Of a stretch of DNA of 64,000 bases, positions 34,834 through 47,000 are shown one piece after another. The first letter of the stretch is position 1; each line of letters starts with the position of its first letter. Under the pieces are notes generated by a model. The model worked only from the letters and a program-made list of their open reading frames with translations, had not been told where the DNA came from and did no database searches. The DNA comes from Rhynchonema sp. JSB1_4 (Eukaryota; Nematoda; Chromadorea; Monhysterida; Xyalidae), in the NCBI GenBank assembly GCA_030248065.1, contig JASAMV010001506.1, positions 124,001 to 188,000 of the forward strand. The letters are read 5' to 3'. Made by a program: the position numbers and the translations under genes.

Positions 34834-37777
34834 ATGTCCGACAGAAAAACGTCAATCGATTTCGACCCCTACGACATGCTTCAAGTCGACTATGAAGCGC
34901 AAGAGAAGGATATTGTGCGAGCGTACAGGAAAATGGCGCTGAAATGGCATCCGGACAAACACCCGGACAATCAGGCTTTTGGTACCTGGACGTTTGTTTG
35001 TTGTTTTGTTATTCGTTGGACAATTGGGGAAATAATATTTTATTTTTTCGCAGCCGAATCCATGTTTCTGAAGATCTCGAAAGCGCTGGAGATTTTGACC
35101 GATGCGCCTGCGAGGGTTAGTGCGGTCTTGTGGCGGGTTCTCAGTGATTTCGGCTTTGAATATTTTTCTGCATTCTCTGATTTCGTGGTGGTTCGAATCG
35201 TCGCATCAGACGTTTTTTGCTCGTTACAAGTTTATTTGGCACCTGGAACATTTTTAAGCTGGAATGTCTTATTACAGTAATATGTGTTCAGGCAGCATTG
35301 GACAAACTACGCAAAGCCAAAGCAGCGGCCGCAGCACGGTTCAGTCATTTGGATGCGAAACGACAGAAATTGAGGGCCGATTTGGAGGCACGCGAGGCAA
35401 ACGCATCGGTGACCAAGGAAACGGAGGCGGAAGCCAAGGCCAGGTTTGACAAAGAGGTACGATATGAGCTGGTTGAGGTCCTCATGATTAGGGTTAGAGG
35501 TCGGGGGTACCCGGCACCCGACATCTGAGAAAAAAGCCGACACCGGACATCTGGTCTTTAAAAAACCGACACCCGACAGCTAGTTTTTGGACCAAAAACA
35601 GGTTTTTGCTCATTTGCATCATTAATGCATTTTTTGGCTCAAGTTACTGAATTCAAGTTTTTTCACACGAAATAAACACTAATATGTCACTTTTGCGTCT
35701 TCGCAAACATTTGGTTCGAAGAAAATTTTTTCTCAAAATTCTTCTCAGCAAAACTGAAGTTTTGAACCGTAAGTGTCGGACAGTGGTGTCGTTGAGAAAT
35801 CGAAATTTTCGCATACCCAGCCCAATTTTCGGGAAATTTCCCATACATACGACCAAAAATCAAAAATTTCCCATACCAGGGGGGTTTCTCAAAAAATTCC
35901 CATACCCGAGGGGGTTTCTGGAAAATGACCTCAAAAATCTTCTAAAAGTACCAAAAAGTGGTCTAAATAGTGCTTAATGACATCCCCAACCCTTCCCCCC
36001 TAACGACACCATTGGTGTCGGGTGTCGCCCGGCGCCCGACACCTGGAGGCACCGTCACCCGACACCTACACTTTTGGCACCCGGCATCTCTCTAACTCTA
36101 CTCATTATGAGTGGTATTGCTTCGCCTCGAAATGTTTCATGATTGACATAAAACCAGACGAGATATTCGACAAAGGCAGTTCAATCTGAATTTGCTCTTC
36201 CAACGCATAAAAACTGAAAAGTTACAGATACAGTACTCCGATCCACTGTCCCTCGGTGGCGTGATTTCGATAAATTATAGATGTCTCAAGGTTTACTGAA
36301 ATTTGGATTTGGACCGGTGTGGGACTTGTTTCTGGCTATCTCTGCCACCAATGACTTCCACGTTTGTCGAAATCAGTGTTCTCGGATCAATTAGTTGATC
36401 TGGAAAAATTCGCAAACCACAAATTACCTGGCCAAAGCTGGTACAATACGGTCCGAGCAAGGTTGATGCGCGTACATATACGACCTTCATTCGTGTTTCG
36501 TTCTGTTTTTTTGGTGTCTTTGCCCACAATTGATGAAAGTTTTTCAGATTGAACGTTTACGGAAGGACGGTTCAGAGTTGCTGCGACGTGAACGCGAAGA
36601 GGTGGAGAAACAAGTGCATGAAATGCCAGATGCAAGCACAAGTGCGAAAGTGAATAATACGGAAGGTACAAGTTATTTTTATGTGAATCTCATTGTAATT
36701 TCCGTGATTTGTAAAATATTGTCCCAGTGTTCTTCGGTACTGAGAATTTTTGGTCAGAAATAGTACCGGGTGCTGCAAAAAAATATATAGTTGACTGCTG
36801 ACATTTTCAATTTTTTCGTTCACGTATTTTTCCTTTTTTCAGAAGTTTGTGATTGACTAATTGCCATTAGGATGTGTTCATTCCTTTTGCTGATGTTGTG
36901 CTAGTTGTGAAACATTTTTGAAGCACAACAATTACATGGTATGGGGTGGGATGCCATCTGAGTCCTCATTCAGTCAGCCAGAAGTTCACCATGTTATGCG
37001 AAACTAATTTTGCACCACCCTGTAGTGGACACTGCCTGTGGGCTTCACCGTAAAAGCGGTCATAATAAACGGGCTCAAGCTCAGCCGTGTTTCAGAAGAT
37101 CCAACAACCAAACGAGTCAAAGTTACGTGGAAACCAGTCGAAAACGCTGATGGCACTGCTGAACATTACACAGACGAGCAGTTGGAAACATTGCTTTCGA
37201 AGGTTAACGACCTTTATCTGAAATTTGATGGAATGTTTTCCAACTGATGATGACTTGGTGTAGCATCAGTCATAATTTTGAAACATCTGCATGCAACACG
37301 CATTGTTGTAGAGTGCTGACTCATGGGTGTCTATTTCAGTGGGGCCACGTGGTCAGCATCGTATCAAAACAAAAGAAGAAACGCGGTACGGCCATCGTGG
37401 AATTCTCAACGCGATCCGAAGCTGTGAGTCGGCATAAATTGCCTGCTAACGCGAATTGTTTCCACAATTTTCTGTAATTTGACAGGATAAATTACAAGAA
37501 TTTCCAGGAACAAGCTGCGCGCAACGAACTCGGTCTCGATGCGCTGCCACTGTCCGTCGAACTGATCGTGTCGAAAACCAGCAACACCGAAACAGCCCCT
37601 GCGCCCAGGTCTGCACCACCCAGTCACCCGCCCGAACACAATGTTGCCGATGATGAACCAAGCGTGGTGTGTGATAGTGACTTTGAGATGTTGGTGCTGA
37701 GAAGACTCAGGCAGGCGGAGGAGAGAAAGAAGCTGATTGAAGAAATGCAGAAGGAAGATGAGAAGGCAGTCACGTGA
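34834..37777 (+). CDS. DNAJC17: DNAJC17-like J-domain and RRM splicing co-factor
   Basis: Seven exons with matching phases: 34834-34981, 35054-35115, 35292-35456, 36548-36665, 37096-37202, 37340-37423 and 37508-37777, giving 317 residues (human DNAJC17 is 304). The N-terminal J domain spans exons 1-2 with the catalytic HPD in MALKWHPDKHPDN. It is followed by DAPARAALDKLRKAKAAAAA, a long charged coiled-coil region, then an RRM-like region (RVKVTWKP; HVVSIVSKQKKKRGTAIVEF). The end, DFEMLVLRRLRQAEERKKLI, matches the family's conserved C terminus. DNAJC17 (Cwf23 in yeast) is associated with the spliceosome. A hAT-like element sits in intron 3. Confidence 0.93.
35489..36100. mobile_element. hAT-like MITE in DNAJC17-like intron 3
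   Basis: The left end TAGGGTTAGAG and the right end CTCTAACTCTA are inverses with one mismatch. Target duplications CTCATGAT (35481-35488) and CTCATTAT (36101-36108) differ at one base, suggesting an older insertion. CCCGACACC or CCGGACATC units are repeated near both ends in the same orientation (35507-35582 and 36011-36085). No coding capacity. Confidence 0.8.
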
Positions 37778-38000
37778 TGACAGTAAATTGTGATTTTCAA
37801 TATTCCTTTTTTCAATACAACTTTGTTGTTATATGTGAGCTTCATTGCCCCGTTTTTAATCAGTATCTGATAAAATGGTGCTGTATTGAAGTATTGTCTT
37901 GTGTGGGTGTGCACTGATTTCCATTCAGAACTGCACGTCTATCTTTCCTTCCATTTGTCTTCCCCTTCTTGATTCCACTTTCCCCGTGTCTTCCCCGCCC

Positions 38001-38002
38001 AG
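38001..38002 (+). promoter_or_regulatory. Candidate trans-splice acceptor at the RdRP start
   Basis: A pyrimidine-rich tract from about 37938 to 38000 ends in CGCCCAG directly abutting the ATG at 38003. The gap from the DNAJC17-like stop to this ATG is only 225 bases. Both features are what is expected for a downstream gene in a nematode operon that receives a spliced leader, but no RNA evidence is available here. Confidence 0.45.
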
Positions 38003-41000
38003 ATGTCGAATGCCCCAACTACATCGGGTCGTGTATTGAAGGTGCGCGTGTCAACGCACAACGACGGCCGGTCTGTTAACGAAGTGCTGGAAACGGTGCT
38101 CGGATATTTTGAGGCTCGTCTTTGACCTTTGGTGGTTTTTTTCTGCTTGTTATGTCCGTGGTTTGCGCTCTGATCTGTTCGCCGGCACTGTCTGACAACC
38201 TGGTCATTTTTTAGTGCGCAATTTAGCAAATCGGACGCCCCGTGGCCGAGTTCTCGCATTTTCGTTTTCAATACCTTCCCGGAATTGACCGAAAGCGCGT
38301 TTTGATAAACCTGAAATTTTATCATCGTAAATTCGTCACTATTTTTGCATTTCAGAAATGCGGTTTCACGCCTGACCGTGCCAGCCTGATTATAATACCA
38401 TCGGCAAGAGCGACCTATGAGGAACAAATTGTGGAGGTTTGCTGCTCACAGCTTCCTCCGCTCTGTTGATTTCACTGATGCTTCACTTCTGAATGACTTT
38501 CAAGCTTGTGAATCTTGAGTTACTACCCGGAACCAAACGGTAAAAATACTGATAACCCATAAAAAGCATCGCACCCAGTTCAACTTGCGCTGCACACCGC
38601 TACCAATTCAAAGAAAAGCTCGATCAATAAATTGGAAAAAAATGTCTTAAAAACCGTGTTCTTTTCGTGTCCGCGTCGGTGCCAAAATCAAAGGTTTACT
38701 ATTGATCTGTGGTGTACATAATTCATTGGATTTTCGCCCACTTTCAGCTGGAACTACACGTGCGTTGCACCACGCCCAACGTTCATGATGACCGGACCGC
38801 AGCTGAACTGCTGTCGGCAGAATGGTGTCGCCAGACTGCGTACGGAATGTACAGACAACCCCGATTGGAGATAGTCACTGCCAGCGCCTATGAACAGAAC
38901 TGCATGTCGGTTTTGGGCCTTGTCAAAAAATTTCGAAATATTCTTTTTTGTTGATGAAGACAAGTTTGCTTAAAGTTCATGCATCTATCAGGGTCTTCAT
39001 GTGTGGGTGGTTGGGCTCATGCGTCTCGGTCTCTCGAAAACTCAGTGATCAGACTTGATATGTCTCGCAAAATCTGTATTTTTACAACCACGTGTGTGGA
39101 GAAGAGTATGATGATGCAGCGACAGCGAGCATGCTTGCGTTCAAAACATAACCAATCACCAAGTTTGATCATCGGTTTTGCTGATGTTGATGGTTTCATA
39201 TTTTGTGAAAAAGTGAATTTGAGCATGCGTCTGATTCCAACCAAAACCATACCAGCTACTTTCAGTCCGCTGCACGCCAATATCGACTGCTCTGCCTTTT
39301 CGCTTGGCACGATGGTGAGCACCGGGGAGCTGTTGTCGAAAGTGGATGTGCCGGCCCGATTTGCGCAGAATTCGTTCGAGTTCAAGATCAGAGAAAGTCG
39401 GTAGTTGGGTTCCTTGCCTGAATTTGGTTTTTTTGTCAATGGTGAAATGTCACAAGTAAACGTGACAGCTGTCAATGTTGTGCGCCGTTTGGTCGAACGA
39501 TGTCCCCAGACCCGGAATGGACCACGGGCTTATAGTGTAAATGTACTATAAGCAAATGTACTCCAACTCTTTATGTAATTGGTGCCGGCTAAATTGTAAA
39601 ACCCTAGGTATTCATCGTTACTGTCACGCCTCGAGCGGTTGTTGATGCTTACCCTTTTCGTGTCTGAAACGAAATAAAGTGCTACTACTACTACTATAGT
39701 ACTGTGGTCAAATCAAGTCGTCAAACCTGGTCGTCAAATCACATGTATTGCTTCTCGCGCTCATTTTGGGACTTGATTTGACCACAGTACTATGGCCCTC
39801 ACCATGGTCACACTGCCAGCTGTCGTGATGGGACTGGTCATATATTTTGGGGTTTTGTGATAGTCGCTCAGTGATGAAAGTTCCTTCACTGTAAGTGTTC
39901 AGCACTTCAGCGTATGGATCGGTTGCCCAACGACAGTATTTTATTCAACAGCTTGTGATTTGGTTGGACCAAACCGGAGTCATCTGGGGGATATTAGGAA
40001 CTCTGTTATTCACTCCAACATCGAGTCGGGGTCCCCAATGTGATGCGGCTGTTGGCTGCATCCAGATTCAGCTGTCGGTTGTTGGGTGTACTTGAACTTG
40101 ACACTTTCAGTTCCACAACAACAACGGTCGTTCATGCCAATTGCCTTGTCCATTCAGGCGCACGTCCGTTCACCATCGTCGCCGATTTCGAACACGACTG
40201 TCGTCAATTGACCGTGTATTTCTCCGTGTCCGATGACGCGCAAAGTTCGTTGGTTTTGGCGTCGCACTACAAAATGGAATTGTCCTATTCACAGATTGAT
40301 GGTTGGTTCGGCTGAGGTTTTGTGTGTGTGTGTATTTCACGCTCTGTCCATGAGCGCGTATCAGAATTGGTTCGGAAAGTGGAAGGAAGCCATTCCTTTT
40401 GCTAGATGTGCTTCCCGGCAGTTTTCAACTCTTGTAATCGTTTCTATTGTGTTTATTGCGATGTCAAGTGGCGAGCTATTCCTGAAGCCACAATTTGATC
40501 CTATTCACACGATCAGCAAAACATTTTCGCATAAAGTTCGCCAGCGCAATCTGAAAGTTTCGTTTATTTTCATCATTATTTCTGCGTAAGGTGCAACGGT
40601 CGAAGCGCTGCATGCATGACCACCTGCCACAAATGGTAACGGTTTCGAGCAGTTTATGCCATCAGAATCTAATCTGCAGCCTTTGCCCTCTTCCCTAGGT
40701 GCATATTGCGATTTCGCGTCCCACGTCGGCGAGTCCAGCCCTCCACCGCCAGTGCGCAATGAATCGCCACAAGAGTTGGATGCTTGGTTGGACTCACAGT
40801 TCAATCGAATGGTGCTATTGGTGCTCAAACTGAAATCGCCGCCGAAGGCTAGTTGGGTTGACACTTGATTGATGGGATGTTGCTTGCGTAATTGTTGGAC
40901 AACGTTTGTGACAGACCTCCAATGCTGCATCGACAACGTAAGCCTCTGCCATCGGCCAGTTTGTACTTTCTTGACTTGCTGGTGAAGTGACTTTTTCGAA

Positions 41001-44000
41001 GTGCGAATAATCAATCGAGGACTTGGCTTTTTGAAAGTTGTGTATTCGCACACACAACTTTGCCTGTCGAATTATAGTTTTCCCTGAACTTACCGAACAT
41101 TCTCGCATGAAAAGTCGCCATATGCCAGCAATTTACATATCAGCCCATATATATAGATATAGGGGGGCAAACCAAAACAGCCAAACGCACAAAACGGCCC
41201 CCACAAAGAGTTGACGATATCAGCCCATTGGAAGAAAGTTATTGGTGGTCATTATTTATTTGTTGGATGTTGTTGATCGACGTTTCTTCGTTATAAATGC
41301 ATTAGGGTAGGATGAAAGTCATGTGCGTGTGCAGTTCACATAATTATTTTCATAGACACACAGTTCATATTATGTTTCAACAGTCACATTATTTGCAGCT
41401 GTGGCGCGCGGTGCCGTGGATGGAGCCAGTGCGCATTGGGGCCCGATTCAGACATCCGAGGTTGTCGGCGCATCGCGATTGGGATCGCGTGTTTGAGTTT
41501 CCCGAATGTTCACACACGAATCTGGCGCACTCGACTGTGCTGGCGCTGGGTGGGTGCAATTGGTGGTTGTGATTGTTTTCAGGGCTCGGCCAGGTTAGAC
41601 TCGAAACTCGAAATATAATTTTTTTGTCTATGTCCGTATTCCGGGTTTCGGAAAAGCATGACAAGCACGGTAATCGAAAGTCTTTCGACTTTGGCACTGA
41701 TAGCTGACTCGAACAAGTTGTACTGTCAATCAAAGCATTTTGAATTATCATGCTTGGTGTTTCGGATTTTTCAAAAACCGAAGTACGGACATAGAAAAAA
41801 TTGCATTTCGTGTTTCGGGGTTTGGCCGAGCTCTTAGTAGGTTCATGTTAGAATCGTACACAGCGGTTATCGTGTCCAACGTGGCAATCGCATCGGTTTT
41901 CTGTCTTGGTCACGTGACCTTTATGCGAATAATAATGGCGTTCAAAATTTACTGATGGATGATGCCACAGCCACTCCATTCGTCTAGCGTAAACCGTTGT
42001 TCTCATTGTGCTTGCGCAACTACTGACTAAGGTTTGCCGTGCTTGAATTGAAAGGGTCATGTCAAGCTAGAAATATGCGCAGAAAGTCCCACCACCAGCA
42101 AGGTAAGACCGTTCCGCATGCAGCCATCTAGAAGGTATTTGTGACGTTTTGATTATTGTTCAGGTCTGCCCATCAACAAGCTGCTACCGTACCCCGAATG
42201 TCGGTCGGATGCGGGCGAAAACGAGTGGCGATTGTGGAAGAAACAAGTGTTGATCGATTTCCCGGTAAAATGATTTATTCATTGCTTGTGTTTTTTTTCG
42301 TTTGTGTTTGTAGTTGGGTGAAATATTTTGAAGTTTGGTGGTGTCACTTGTTGTAACATCTGCCCGAATGAAGCTTGTTTTTTGTGCAACGCATTTCACG
42401 CTGCTGGGGCATCAAGTGAATCTCGAAATATTCTAAACAGAAAAAGTCACATGGACCCCTGCGGCCTTCGTGATACCAACCACCGCACTGGATGTCCTCA
42501 ATATTATTCATTTGCTTCATTTTCTCCACAAACGAGATGGAATAACAATAAATACGAGCTTTTCACAGGAATCCAACATGCACGAATACTTTGCGTTGTT
42601 CAGTCGACTGCGATCACGGCTGAGACGATCGGTGTATGTGGCTGCGTTGGAGATTAGTTATGATGATCAACGTCAGATTGGACCAATCAGCTTCCCGAAT
42701 TTGAAATCGTTCCGCGCGCGGTGCGTGCTCATTGGCTGGCTGGGTTACGAGTTACTGTTGTTGTTGACATTTTGAAGCACGTCGACTTTCTGCGGACGCT
42801 GATATTGGAAACGGCGTTTTTTGTATTTAGTCACTGGAATTACTGGGTACATTGGACCGAGTTCGAGCAATCCAGTATGCGTGGGTCGCAATTAGCGCTT
42901 CAGCTACGAAACAAAATTGGGAAACTGTGTGGGCGCGGTCGCGTAAGCCAAAAGTTGATATGGTCTGTCGCCGTAATGTTTTATCCAAACATCGCGATCC
43001 AAACATAAACATAAAAGCTGACGACCCGCGATTTTTAATGAAGTTTTCTGCTATCTCTACTTCAGCTACACACTTCAAGCGCTGTTGGGTCGTTGCGCGA
43101 TTCACCATCAATTGAATCAAGCATTCTTCGATCAAATCACGGCCGCGTTCGAACGAAATCAAGCGGCCTGTGAACAAGCCATGGAGCAATTGTTGGGCGC
43201 TATCGATGAACACAGGGATATCAGACTCGCGTACGTGGTGATTTTATAGTCTGATTGAAACATCAGACGGCTAGACCAGTTGACCACGCTAATGGCAGGC
43301 TGACTGAATGGAAAACGATTTTTGAAAAATTAAATTTCAGTTTTGAAGATATTAGTGTTTTGTTTTGTTGCCAAATGACAAGCCACGAAGTTTGACCGAC
43401 CAATGAAAATCTTGAGCTGGCGTCGCAGCGAGCGTGTTGTAAAAATCTGGCTGACTGATGTTCCAGCATAACTACTTAGTAAACATCTTTTCAGCAACGC
43501 ATTCAACATAATGTTCGAATACCGATGTCAACAACAAAATCTAGCCGAATTGGGTGAACCGTTCGAAGCGTACGGACCTGAGGTGCCCCGTAATTGTATG
43601 ATGGTGCGAAAGGCAGGTTTACTTTTTGAATTCACAATTTTGACATGGAGATCGAGGTGGCAAGCATGACGACAGGACTCTCGGAATTCGGCTGTTTTTA
43701 TATGTTCTTTGTCTGAGATGCTACGTATTGTATTGTCAGACCAGTTTTTCGGGTCGCATGGCCGTCCGATGCATCATAACTGACGACGACCTGGTGCACC
43801 ATCTGTGAAGCAGGTGGAAGCATGTGTTCTGTATGTACTGCGTGTTTGTGATTCGTAGTAAGTCGTGTCGTGTTCACACACCCAGCCGCAGTTGCTGCGA
43901 CGTATACACAGGATACCGTTTTTTTTCGGCCGAGTGCCGACCTGAAATCGTCACAGTGACGCTTGGTGAACAGAAAATCACGTTTCCTTCCTTTTATCGA

Positions 44001-47000
44001 ACACGATTGTTTACACGCAGGTGATCGTGACCCCGTCTCGGCAACTGCTATTGCCACCCGAGGTGATGATGTCAAATCGGGTGCTGCGACATTTTGGCGA
44101 AGAGAATGCGTTGCGATGTGTGTTTAAGGACGACGATGGGACAAAGTTGAAGGACTACAAGTTCAGCAGGCGACGGAGGGACAGGACACAAGGTAAGTCG
44201 ATGGGCACTGATTGCACAGGATGTTGTAACTAATTTTAAATAACGATTATGTGCGTGTAACTTTTTTTTTGCTGACTGACTAAACTCACTACTGTTTCTG
44301 TTCATTTCTTCTGCTGGCTTTATGCTAACCGTGAAACATTTCTGAAGCTGAATAATTGTTTGGCGTAAAATATCGGTATTGCTCTCTCACTCAAATAGCA
44401 TAGTCTTCGTATGGGCAGTGATGTATACTCTGACAATACTTTTGGGAGAAACTTTTCAAACGCGTTGCCTGAGGGGTGGGGTCGACAACCCCGAAAAAAA
44501 CCCCGAAAAAAACGCCGAAAAAAAACCCCGAAAAATTTATCATTTATCAAGTGTAACGCCAATTTATCAAGTGTAGGGGTGATGTTTCACTCGTGGGTCA
44601 CTAGCGACATGAATACCCACCGCTAACAAGATTTTTTTTCATCCCTGACATTTTTTATTTTTCGGGCTTTTTTCGGGGTTTTTCGTTTTCGGGGTTTTAT
44701 TTTCGGGGTTTTTCATTTTCGGGGTTTTTTTCGGGGTTTACCGTTTCGGGGTTTTTTTTTTCGGGGTTTTCGACGGCCACCCCGTAAAGCACACGCTGCT
44801 CACGCAGCCAGCTGAGTTTCGCAGCATTTCGCAAATCACGTTAGACTTGTGTGCTGAGCGGCTGGCAGTCACATGACCGCTGCAACTAATACACGCATAA
44901 TGAGCTTTACGGATCAGGCAACGCGTTTGAAAAGTTTCTCCCAAAAGTATTGTCGGAGTGTAGCTAGGGGGAAGTTGGGGGTAACACCCCCAAACCATGG
45001 TCAGCTATCTAGGCATGTCTACCGAAAGAATTTGTACGCCCACACCCAGCTATCTATGTCTACCATGTCCGAACATCAACCAAAAAGCGTTGATTTCAGT
45101 ACCAAAATGACCGTTTATGGTCGAAAATTGTCAAAGTTTCTCATGTTTTTACAAATGGGCAGAATAATTGCCATTTTAAGTCCTATTTTGGTATACAGTT
45201 TTTTGTATCCCTAATTTTGACCTCTGGACCAACACTCCCCAAATTGACATAGCCGGCCAACTTCAATGTCTACCGCGTTGGACCCCTCCAGCTATCTATG
45301 TTTATGTCTACCACCCGGACCAACTGCATCACTGAGTATGGGTGTGGCTGGAAGCAGCTTTTCCACCGCCCGGTAAAGTTCAATGTTGCGTCAGTGAAGC
45401 ACACGTTAGACCTTAGGGAAATTGAAATCGTCGTTACAGTCCCCCGTCGTTGCAGTGACGTGATCGGACCCAAGCCTTCTGCTTGAAAGATATACTCCAC
45501 ATAGAATAGCTAGTATTCACTGGATAACCGATTGCCGGGAAGGGATCGAGACGAAACTTCCCCTCACTAAATAGTGGGTGCGCCTGGCTGTGTGTCACTA
45601 GCCGACTAATACTTCACTCGACATCGCAGATTACGACGGGGCGGAGAACAACAACGAAACGAACTGTTGTCTGTTGATTCGCTCGCTCGTCAGAAACACG
45701 CTCGTGCAAGGTTGTGGATGTTTCTTGTTGGTTGTTTTTGCGCAAAAGAACCCAGTAAGATCAGTTTCTGTCCCCATTTGCAACCCTGGTCTAGTGCGAG
45801 TGTGAGGTCACATGACAAACGGAGCCTGCGTGAAACCTGCTGGTCGGTTTCATCTTGGGCACTTTATTTGAAGAATATTGGGTTTACTGATCGTGTCCTT
45901 AATTTTGATCACTGCTGTCATCAGAAATCTCATACAGTCTGCTTTTTTTAGTGTAGTAGTCACTACGTATACAGAGAGTGGTCACCGATTGGAGCGTTAA
46001 CAGCTGATTGGGGCACCAAACTATCGTTCACTGTGCAAAGAGATTAACAACTAGATAGAGGTTCGTTATAGCGAGTGTTGACTGTATTCCACAATTCATG
46101 CACAGGTGTGCACGTCGGCGGTCGACGTTACGAGTTTCTCGCCTGGTCCAACTCGCAGATGCGCGACCATGGCTGTTATTTGTACGCACCGATTCGCAAA
46201 CCCGACGCGCCAGCCAAGTCGCTCGAGAACAGTCGCGATGAACAACTGGATGGGGACAAAGAGAATAAAGTGGACCATCATCCAACCGTGTTTCAACGAT
46301 TATTGGATTCGTCGCAGAGTGATGGTCGGTTGGAATGCGAAGATTATGGCTGAGATTGTGAAATGGTTGAAAAATAAAGAACAGAAAAGCTTGATTGGCA
46401 TAATAGGCGCAAAGACTATACTAAATTTTAGCATTTTTTGTCTACAAAGTCTATTACGCATTTTCTCAACTGACCTCCTAAAAACTGGTGAGGTCTGTCC
46501 AAAGCAAGAAAGAATGTTTCGCGCAGGCCATAAATATTCTGTATATTGCAAGCCAAAACCGATACACTGTCAGTTCGTCCTAAACAATTATATGTATGCT
46601 GTGCAAAAAGCGCTCTCAACCAAATGCTAATATTCAACAATGTGTGTCAACCACACTACAATTAGCCATTAGTATTTTTGGAGAAAATGACCGCGACACG
46701 ATCGCTACGACGTTGACCGAAGTGAATGCACGCGAACGCAAGCGATTGTTGGACAAAGACAAGTGGTTGCGAACGGGCGATATTCGAAAATGGATGGGCG
46801 ATTTCAGTCATTCGGAGTCGTTGCCAAAGATGATGTCGCGCATGGGACAGTGCTTCACGCAGGCACAGGTGGGTTGGTATTTTATATGTGGCGTGAAACA
46901 TCAGACAGCCTAGATAACAGCATGATGCGCCGCGGAAACTTATCGTTGCAACCAAGCGTCGGAGGAAATTTTATGGCAGGGAAAGCACTACGATGCCGGA

